NCBI GenBank assembly: GCA_910587085.1
Contig: CAJUMC010000035.1
Span: forward strand, 1-31,095
DNA from: an uncultured Lachnospiraceae bacterium
GTDB lineage: Bacteria; Bacillota; Clostridia; Lachnospirales; Lachnospiraceae
Reading direction: 5' to 3'
DNA: 31,095 nt
Positions within the stretch are counted from its first letter, which is position 1. Every line of letters starts with the position of its first letter. The notes under the pieces were generated by a model. The model made no database searches. It saw only the letters and a program-made list of their open reading frames with translations, and was not told where the DNA came from. This document shows positions 25,353 to 31,095 of this stretch, piece after piece. A program made the position numbers and the translations under genes.

Positions 25353-25868
25353 ATGGCAAAAATGACATCCGCTTATGCGAACAAGCTGCTGAAGCAGCTG
25401 GGAGAAGATAAAGAATTCTGGACAAACAAGGAAGGCAGCTCCTGCCTGTACACGGCAGCGGTCGGAGAAACTCCGGTTGTTCCGGAATACAACTACAGCG
25501 AAGTAGCTGCAACAATCGCCGAGATTGACCGGAAAATCTGCATCATCAAGCATGCGATTAATCTTGCAAACGCGACAAGCCAGGTGGAAACCAGCACCGG
25601 GGCCATGACCGTTGATACTATTCTGGTTGCGATGGCACAGAAAAACAAACGCAAGGCCTTTCTCGATTATCTTCGCAAGCAGCAGCCGAAAATGCGGAAA
25701 GAAACACAGGTTTACAACGCCAGAAATGCTGCTCCGGAGTACCAGTATATCAATTATGATTTAGATCAGATCAAGCAGGAATACGAAAAGATTACTGCTG
25801 AAATAATGGATATGCAGCTTGCTCTGGACAAATACAATCAGACATTTGAGTTTGATGTAGAATTATAA
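25353..25868 (+). CDS. Small helical cytoplasmic protein, possibly DIP1984/septicolysin-like
   Basis: This 171-residue protein has no signal peptide or membrane segment. After a short N-terminal helix (SAYANKLLKQLGEDKEFW) come a loop with VGETPVVPEYNYSEV and three long helices: TIAEIDRKICIIKHAINLAN, VDTILVAMAQKNKRKAFLDY, and LDQIKQEYEKITAEIMDMQL ending in NQTFEFDVEL. The order of helices, the ANATSQV turn and the N-x-T-x-E ending resemble DIP1984/septicolysin-like proteins from memory, whose function is poorly known. The match is layout-level only. AAAAGGAG precedes the ATG. The gene stands alone between a strong promoter and a terminator. Confidence 0.85.
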   Translation: MAKMTSAYANKLLKQLGEDKEFWTNKEGSSCLYTAAVGETPVVPEYNYSEVAATIAEIDRKICIIKHAINLANATSQVETSTGAMTVDTILVAMAQKNKRKAFLDYLRKQQPKMRKETQVYNARNAAPEYQYINYDLDQIKQEYEKITAEIMDMQLALDKYNQTFEFDVEL

Positions 25869-25887
25869 GCCGGATAAGCCGGTTTTT
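25867..25887 (+). terminator. Probable rho-independent terminator
   Basis: AAGCCGG pairs with CCGGTTT (7 bp with one G-U) around a 5-nt loop and runs into a T5 tract immediately after the stop codon of the gene at 25353. Confidence 0.65.
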
Positions 25888-26052
25888 CAGAGCTTTCCAT
25901 GCAGGCCGCTTTTTTGGTAACAGAAAATTACCGATTCCGATGGTTTATTGTTTTTCGTTATCCGGTTATTTGTTGTTCCATTATTGCATTTGATTGTTTT
26001 AAGGTTGCAAACCTCCCAATTATATGTAAGCTGCCGCCTGCAGAAAACTTGG

Positions 26053-26083
26053 GTGCCGGAGCAGGGAACCCCTGCCCCGGCAC
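26053..26083 (-). terminator. GC-rich hairpin in the convergent intergenic region
   Basis: The arms GTGCCGGAGCAGGG and CCCTGCCCCGGCAC pair over about 14 bp with one mismatch. On the minus strand it is followed by CCAAGTTTT. It lies 86 nt beyond the stop of the small lipoprotein gene and may terminate that unit. The rest of 25888-26168 shows no gene. Confidence 0.45.
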
Positions 26084-26168
26084 TCCGGGCACGGAAGTTT
26101 GGTTTCATGTGCCCGTATTCTGCTGTTGAGCCTTTCCGGTAAGATCTGTTATTTTCCCGGCAGCCGAG

Positions 26169-26645
26169 CTATTCCGGCCGCACCGTGGGAGGAGTCACCT
26201 TCTGTGTTAAAGCCTCCGTCCATACACCCCGGCTGTATTCGTTATAATTATCCTCCTCGTGATACTCCACAAACCACAGTACTGTTTCATCCTCCGCATC
26301 CCGGTACACCTTCACCCCGACCGGGAACTCTTCGCTGGAATAATCCGGGCTGTCCTCCGTAATCCCCTCCGGTTCATAATACAGGATCTCCCCCAGATAA
26401 TTTTCCTCCATGACACGGAAACGATCCGACTGTCCGCGGGAATCGGACCAGTAAATTTTTCCGTCGATTTTCGTCGCGGGCGGCAGTGTACCTTCGCCGC
26501 CCGTGGGAGGAGTCGGCGTCGCTTCCGGAGCCGGGGTATGATTTCCGGACACGGCTTCTGTCGGATATCCTTCATTGGCTTCCTTTCCGCAGGCAGAAAA
26601 AATGATAAAAAAGCAGCAGAAAAGTATAAAAAAGAACTTTTTCAT
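26169..26645 (-). CDS. Small secreted lipoprotein of unknown function
   Basis: This 158-residue protein starts at the ATG at 26645 behind GGGAGG. An upstream start has no ribosome site and would precede the signal peptide. The signal peptide ends in lipobox FSAC (Cys19). A Pro/Thr-rich linker (about 37-55) follows, then a small acidic domain rich in Tyr and Glu (KIYWSD, YLGEILYYEPEG, VLWFVEYHEEDNYNEYSRG). It should be anchored on the outer face of the membrane. Its start is 17 nt after the stop of the papain-like protease gene, so the two are probably cotranscribed. It might be a partner or immunity-like protein for the protease, but that is context only. Confidence 0.8.
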   Translation of the reverse strand: MKKFFFILFCCFFIIFSACGKEANEGYPTEAVSGNHTPAPEATPTPPTGGEGTLPPATKIDGKIYWSDSRGQSDRFRVMEENYLGEILYYEPEGITEDSPDYSSEEFPVGVKVYRDAEDETVLWFVEYHEEDNYNEYSRGVWTEALTQKVTPPTVRPE

Positions 26646-26662
26646 ACAATTCACCTCCCAGC

Positions 26663-27784
26663 TTAGTAAAACGATCCAGTCCAAAACGTATAGGTGAGAG
26701 CCGGGGAAACTACATATTTTATATTGTGCGTATCCTCCATCATCTCTTTTGAAAGCATCATTGTTATCACATGGGACTCATTCGGGTCTATAAACTTGAA
26801 ATATCCGGCTCCGGTAAAATCCGCAAATTCAAACAGCACTACGGCATGCCCTATTAATTTACTTCCTTCATATCCGTACAATGTCATTATAATAGGTTTA
26901 TGTTCCTCTGCTAAAATCGTCGCTACTGAATCCGTTGATAAATTCGAATCCTTATAGTCAACGCTGTATCCATTTATAGTAAATGCGGTTTTTATCCATT
27001 CCGCTCCACCATTCGGTTTTCTGTTTTCATCATATCCAACCGTTTCCCAGCATTGCATATATATATCCATTGCAGTTTTCCCTGCATTATTATTTTTATA
27101 GTTTATTACAGACGCAGTACTTGCTGCCCAGCAAAGCCCTATCCCCCCATAGTTATCATTAGCAACAAAAGGTGGCTGACCTCCTGGCGTATAGATCAAA
27201 GCTCTCGGCACTGCTTTTGCTGAACCTGCATTTAAATCTATACCCTTATCTTTTGCAATCTTACAAAGCTGTTTTTCCAGCAACGGTTCGGATATTCCTG
27301 TCTCTGCAATATCAGTATTTTTAAACTCATCTCCGCCGGAAATTCCTGCGGATTCCAAAACAAAGACCTGCTCTTCTGTACATAAAATAAGATTCCCGTC
27401 TTTGTTTCCAAGGACAAACTTCCTCTCCTCCCGGTACAGATCATTGATTATTTCGCGGCATCCGTTTTTGAAAGAAGAATAGTACAGACCATCTATTCGC
27501 TGAACAACAAGCTCACCAACAATTCGCTCCGTGGTAAATACATAATAACAAGCCTTCTCTTCTGTTCCTGTGTCCCAATTATAAATAACGCGGCGGGCAC
27601 TTAAATAGAGTTCCTCATTCCCATAAAGATCATTTGCGGTCAGATATTGCGGAATAATATCCCGTACGTAGTCATACTCTTCCAGTACCGTTTCTTGTTC
27701 GGCTTTTTCACAGGCCTGCATGTAAATCTTATTCGTACAGCAAAGAATTATTAAGACTAACGATAAAAAAATCGCTTTTTTCAT
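26663..27784 (-). CDS. Secreted papain-like cysteine protease (C39/C70/staphopain-like)
   Basis: The start is the ATG at 27784 after GAGAGGAAGT; a TTG 12 codons upstream would read through a hairpin. The 373-residue product has a signal peptide (MKKAIFLSLVLIILCC onward), an N-terminal region (about 30-185) that could be a propeptide, and a papain-like domain (about 190-373). The active-site cysteine is in GIGLCWAASTASVINY (Cys218), the histidine in IGHAVVLFEF (His313), and an Asp/Asn follows in FIDPNE (333-335). CWA followed by a helix and GHAVV fits papain-fold families such as staphopain, AvrRpt2 and C39. It is AT-richer than its neighbours, suggesting transfer. Its substrate is unknown. 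Confidence 0.8.
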   Translation of the reverse strand: MKKAIFLSLVLIILCCTNKIYMQACEKAEQETVLEEYDYVRDIIPQYLTANDLYGNEELYLSARRVIYNWDTGTEEKACYYVFTTERIVGELVVQRIDGLYYSSFKNGCREIINDLYREERKFVLGNKDGNLILCTEEQVFVLESAGISGGDEFKNTDIAETGISEPLLEKQLCKIAKDKGIDLNAGSAKAVPRALIYTPGGQPPFVANDNYGGIGLCWAASTASVINYKNNNAGKTAMDIYMQCWETVGYDENRKPNGGAEWIKTAFTINGYSVDYKDSNLSTDSVATILAEEHKPIIMTLYGYEGSKLIGHAVVLFEFADFTGAGYFKFIDPNESHVITMMLSKEMMEDTHNIKYVVSPALTYTFWTGSFY

Positions 27785-27799
27785 ACTTCCTCTCTTTCC

Positions 27800-27813
27800 G
27801 CCGCGCATGCGGC
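27800..27813 (-). promoter_or_regulatory. Start-proximal hairpin, copy 3 (protease gene)
   Basis: On the minus strand, GCCGC-ATGC-GCGGC ends exactly 15 nt before the ATG at 27784. The spacer GGAAAGAGAGGAAGT includes the ribosome site. A second small hairpin, GTGCCGC-TTT-GCAGCAC, lies about 25 nt further upstream. Confidence 0.7.
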
Positions 27814-28162
27814 ATTCCAATCAGGGAAATCCGGTGCTGCAAAGCGGCACAAATTCCGGAGTGGAAAATATAATGTTCCACCTTTGTCCCTTCACAATCC
27901 ATATTTGGCAGCTTACCTTTTGCAGTTTTTACTACTTTTCTATATATATATTATAAACCTGAAAATTCAAACCCTGTTACCATATCCATTTAACGGATTT
28001 CTGCTACTATATTATCATATTATTCATTATTTAACAACTTTTTTAAAATTTTGCATTAGCTTCCAAATAATATTCTGATCTTAATGTTCTGCAGCACAAT
28101 ACAAAGACCAGAAAAACACATCTCCGAACGTCCCGTTTCCTGGTTTCTCTCCATTCCTCCAC
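27814..28162. other. AT-rich divergent intergenic region
   Basis: No convincing gene is present. GTGGAA (27861-27866) and TTCCAC (27876-27881) form an inverted repeat around an AT-rich core containing TATATT on the minus strand. With TTGTGA further upstream, it could be the control region of the protease gene, although the spacing is loose (18-19 bp). From about 27900 to 28080 the DNA is very AT-rich, unlike the rest of the window. Confidence 0.45.
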
Positions 28163-28191
28163 TTGACACCCCCTTCCTTCTGCCTTATAAT
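28163..28191 (+). promoter_or_regulatory. Strong predicted promoter of the GH51 gene
   Basis: A perfect TTGACA (28163-28168) and a perfect TATAAT (28186-28191) are 17 bp apart, 62 nt before the TTG start codon. Confidence 0.85.
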
Positions 28192-28210
28192 GAAATTATT
28201 AAGCATTTTC

Positions 28211-28222
28211 TAAAATATTTTA
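28211..28222 (+). promoter_or_regulatory. 12-bp palindrome in the GH51 leader
   Basis: TAAAATATTTTA is a perfect palindrome just downstream of the expected transcription start. It could be a repressor site, but such sequences also arise by chance in AT-rich DNA. Confidence 0.3.
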
Positions 28223-28253
28223 CAATCTACTTAAATAAAGGAGGGAATACAAC

Positions 28254-31070
28254 TTGGTTACGAAAAGAAATGAAACCGCTGCCCGGGCAGCACACAGTCT
28301 CCGCATAAACGGCCGTTCCCGGCGGCTGGGCGCGCTTGCCTGCGCAGGCCTTCTCGCATTCTCCGCGGCAGCCTGCGGCAGGGAACCTTCCGGGGTCGGG
28401 AATCCCGCGCCGACCGGATCAGCGGACGCTTCTCCGACCTCTCCCGCAGCAGTATCGGAAACACCGGGGAAACCTTCCGAAGCTGCCGATCCTTCAGCGG
28501 AGCCAGGCGCCCCTTTTGCAGAACCGACCGGAACAGAGCCGACCGCAGCTGCTTCCGCCCCGACGCCGCTCCCGACGCCTTCGCCGGCTCCGACGCCGGC
28601 CGTCTACGGCAGCCCGGGCGAGCTCAGCGCCTACAATGCCGAACAAAGCAACTACACGCTGAATGTTGACGCATCCTCCTCCGTGCACGATATCAGTGAC
28701 CTGCTCTACGGCATTTTCATCGAAGATATCAATTTCGCCGCGGACGGCGGCCTCTACGCCGAGCTTGTCCAGAACCGCTCGTTTGAATTTACCAGTCTGG
28801 CTGCCGGCAATGAAAAGCATGCCTGGAAAAATGTCGGCGAGGTCACGGCGAACGTCGTCAAGGACGATGCCGCGGGCTGCCTGAACGCAAACAATCCGAA
28901 TTACATGGTGCTGGCAAACGCGTCGGATGCCCCGGCGGGCATTGCAAATACGGGCTTTCTCGACGGCATGGCCGTAACGCAGGATGCGGAATACCTATTC
29001 TCGATTTATGCGCGCGGGCTGGACGGCTACACGGGCGCGATCCATGTTGATCTGATGGTCGGCTCCGAAAGCGTCGCGGGCGGAACCATAGACGCCGTTA
29101 CTGCGGAATGGGCAAAATACGAACTTTCCCTGATTTCCTCCGTTACCGCCTCGAAAAATGTTTCCCTGCAGGTGACGATTGATGCCGGCAGCGCCGCCGT
29201 AGATATGGTATCTCTTTTCCCAGAGGACACCTTCCGCGGACGTGCAAACGGTCTGCGCAGAGATCTGGCCGAAAAACTCGAAGCGCTGACTCCGGCATTT
29301 CTGCGCTTCCCCGGCGGCTGCGTGATTGAGGGCGCTACACTCGCGACCGCTTATGACTGGAAGGACTCCATCGGCGTCGGCCCGGACGGCGAGCCGCTGC
29401 TCTTCAACGGCACTTACGGCGATGTGGCCGCACGCAGGCAGGGCCAGAATATCTGGACGGACGAGCGCGCAACCAACGACAAATATCCTTCTTACATGTC
29501 TTATGGCCTCGGCTTTTATGAATATTTTCTGCTGGCAGAGGATATCAGCGCGATCGGCGTTCCGGTGCTGAACTGCGGCCTCGGCTGCATGGGACAGGGC
29601 CCCGGAGCCGGCCCGGCTGTAGGCACGCCGGAGTTTCAGCAGTATGTGCAGGATGCGCTGGATCTCGTGGAATTCTGCCGCGGCAGCGCCTCGACCAAAT
29701 GGGGTGCCGTGCGCGCAGCCATGGGACATGAGGAACCGTTTGCCCTCCGATATATCGGCATCGGAAACGAGCAGTGGGGCAGCAATTTCTACCGTCACTA
29801 CGAAGCATTCGTGGATGCTTTTGCCGAGGCAAAGGCAGAAAATCCGGAGCTTTTTGACGGCATTGAGCTGATGTACTCCGCAGGAGTGGACGACGGGGAT
29901 TCCGGCGTGGATTATATGGCCTCCTACGAGGAAGCAGAGCGCTGGCTGGCCGCGCATCCGGATAAAACCATTGCGGATTTCGCCGGGGCAACCGATCATC
30001 ATTATTACAATTCGCCTTCCTGGTTTTTCAATCACGCGGATTATTACGACGAAAAAAATTACAGCCGGGATACACAGCATATAACCAAAACCAAATTCGG
30101 CGGAGGCATCCCCGTATTTCTCGGAGAGTATGCGGCCCAGTCGAACAATCTGCGCGCAGCTCTGGCTGAAGCGGCCTATATGACGGGACTGGAGCGCAAC
30201 GGCGATATTGTCGTAATGGCAGCCTACGCACCTCTGTTCGGCAACCTGACTGCGACCCACTGGGCGCCGGATCTGATCTGGTTCAACAACCACACATCGA
30301 CCTGTTCCGTCAATTACTATGTACAGCAGATTTTCGCAAAAAATGCGGGCAGTGCGCTGCTCTCATCCACACTTACCGGCGCGGATATCGAGGATATGAC
30401 GCTCTCCGGCCGGGTGGGCGTCGGTACCTGGAACACCTCGGCCTCCTTCAGCAATCTGAAGATTACGGACAATGCGACCGGCGCAGTGCTGGCAGAGGAC
30501 GATTTCTCCGACGATGATTTCGCATCCCGCTGGATCACCCCTTCCGACGGAATCTGGAAAATTATCGACGGCGAGCTGCTGCAGCTCTCCTCCTCTACAA
30601 ACACCGGACTCTACGGCAATATCGGAAGCGCCGCCTACTTCGGAGAGACCGGCTGGAGCAATTATACTTATACGCTGACCGCAACGAAAAACGGCGGGCA
30701 GGAGGGCTTTCTTATACCGTTCGCGGTACGCGGCAAGGATGACAATTACTTCTGGAACATCGGCGGCTGGAATAATTCCGTTTCCTGCCTGCAGCAGGTG
30801 GAAGCAGGCGCAAAATCCGGCCAGCTTGCCGGTACTGTAAAAAATTGTAAAATAGAAACCGGAAAAGCCTATGAAATACGCATTGCTGTCACAGATACCA
30901 ATGTAAAATGTTATCTCGACGGAGAACTCTATGTGGATTATGACCTGCCGGAAACCACAAACGCCGAGAGCTATCAGGTGGTCAGCACGGATGAAAACGG
31001 AGATATTATTATCAAGCTTGTCAATGTCACCGGATATCCGAAACACGGTAAACGCATGCTTTATAAATAA
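28254..31070 (+). CDS. GH51 alpha-L-arabinofuranosidase lipoprotein, C-terminus truncated
   Basis: The start is TTG at 28254, 8 nt after AGGAGGG. The 938-residue frame has an Arg-rich n-region, lipobox SAAAC (Cys41), a Pro/Ala/Thr/Glu-rich linker (45-120), a carbohydrate-binding-like beta domain (about 135-325), and a GH51 barrel (about 330-690) with acid/base Glu506 (IGIGNEQWG) and nucleophile Glu625 (VFLGEYAAQ). A concanavalin-like domain (about 745-900, LAEDDFSDDDFASRW to YVDYDLPE) follows. GH51 enzymes release arabinose from plant polysaccharides; this one should face outward on the membrane. The frame returns to the family C-terminal beta domain (IIKLVNVTG, 918-926) but is cut about four residues later, where the terminal inverted repeat supplies the last residues and the stop codon. 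The catalytic residues are intact. Confidence 0.93.
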   Translation: MVTKRNETAARAAHSLRINGRSRRLGALACAGLLAFSAAACGREPSGVGNPAPTGSADASPTSPAAVSETPGKPSEAADPSAEPGAPFAEPTGTEPTAAASAPTPLPTPSPAPTPAVYGSPGELSAYNAEQSNYTLNVDASSSVHDISDLLYGIFIEDINFAADGGLYAELVQNRSFEFTSLAAGNEKHAWKNVGEVTANVVKDDAAGCLNANNPNYMVLANASDAPAGIANTGFLDGMAVTQDAEYLFSIYARGLDGYTGAIHVDLMVGSESVAGGTIDAVTAEWAKYELSLISSVTASKNVSLQVTIDAGSAAVDMVSLFPEDTFRGRANGLRRDLAEKLEALTPAFLRFPGGCVIEGATLATAYDWKDSIGVGPDGEPLLFNGTYGDVAARRQGQNIWTDERATNDKYPSYMSYGLGFYEYFLLAEDISAIGVPVLNCGLGCMGQGPGAGPAVGTPEFQQYVQDALDLVEFCRGSASTKWGAVRAAMGHEEPFALRYIGIGNEQWGSNFYRHYEAFVDAFAEAKAENPELFDGIELMYSAGVDDGDSGVDYMASYEEAERWLAAHPDKTIADFAGATDHHYYNSPSWFFNHADYYDEKNYSRDTQHITKTKFGGGIPVFLGEYAAQSNNLRAALAEAAYMTGLERNGDIVVMAAYAPLFGNLTATHWAPDLIWFNNHTSTCSVNYYVQQIFAKNAGSALLSSTLTGADIEDMTLSGRVGVGTWNTSASFSNLKITDNATGAVLAEDDFSDDDFASRWITPSDGIWKIIDGELLQLSSSTNTGLYGNIGSAAYFGETGWSNYTYTLTATKNGGQEGFLIPFAVRGKDDNYFWNIGGWNNSVSCLQQVEAGAKSGQLAGTVKNCKIETGKAYEIRIAVTDTNVKCYLDGELYVDYDLPETTNAESYQVVSTDENGDIIIKLVNVTGYPKHGKRMLYK

Positions 31071-31095
31071 TCTATAAACAAATTTTTCTTCTTTT
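31044..31095. repeat. Right copy of the 52-bp perfect terminal inverted repeat
   Basis: This is the exact reverse complement of bases 1-52. It interrupts the GH51 gene within its last beta domain and provides a stop codon at 31068-31070, just as the left copy interrupts the hybrid kinase. Both copies point outward in the same sense. Confidence 0.95.

Noticed and set aside
25899..26142. Plus-strand open frames after the terminator of the small helical protein gene
   Set aside because: They have no ribosome site or promoter, Cys/Phe-rich random-like composition, and run through a GC-rich hairpin.
28494..30293. Minus-strand open frames opposite the GH51 gene
   Set aside because: They are antisense to conserved GH51 catalytic motifs and show no independent start signals.
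1..31095. Linear plasmid or phage with terminal inverted repeats
   Set aside because: Both terminal genes are cut mid-domain at the repeats, and there are no replication, terminal-protein, capsid or partition genes. An element insertion or assembly end fits better.

Overview
The window reads as a stretch of a Gram-positive, gut-type Clostridia chromosome, most likely Lachnospiraceae. The basis is family content (a CheA/CheW/MCP cluster, MATE, XpaC-TelA, FKBP lipoproteins, a GH51 lipoprotein), strong AGGAGG-type ribosome sites, TTGACA/TATAAT promoters, and moderately high GC with one AT-rich patch. No rRNA, tRNA, CRISPR array, transposase gene or phage module was seen.

Positions 1-13482 (minus strand) hold a chemosensory and phosphorelay cluster. 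In transcription order it contains a free Hpt protein, a response regulator with an intact HD-GYP domain, a terminator-like hairpin, a soluble PAS histidine kinase, a response regulator with a damaged HD-GYP domain, CheR, CheB, a single-domain CheY, CheA, CheW, a sensor-less MCP, another terminator-like hairpin and a membrane hybrid kinase whose last receiver is cut short. No flagellar gene, CheC, CheD, CheX or CheZ is present. The outputs visible in the sequence are HD-GYP regulators, so the array may control cyclic-di-GMP rather than a motor.

Positions 13555-15478 hold a divergently transcribed flavodoxin-fold reductase, ending in a 24-bp perfect hairpin, and a LacI-type regulator. Positions 15556-24417 look like an envelope or toxic-compound group: two FKBP/trigger-factor-like lipoproteins and a TerB-like AAA+ ATPase on the minus strand, then MATE, XpaC-like and TelA genes on the plus strand. 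Three otherwise unrelated genes (LacI, one FKBP lipoprotein and a secreted protease) share a GCCGC-N4-GCGGC hairpin exactly 15 nt before the ATG.

Positions 24418-31095 are accessory in character: decayed coding fragments, a small helical protein behind a 240-nt structured leader, an AT-rich two-gene unit (secreted papain-like protease plus small lipoprotein), and a large GH51 arabinofuranosidase lipoprotein.

The first and last 52 bases are a perfect inverted repeat, and the genes at both ends are cut off exactly where it begins. Either two copies of a mobile element interrupt these genes, or the sequence was assembled up to a shared repeat at both ends.
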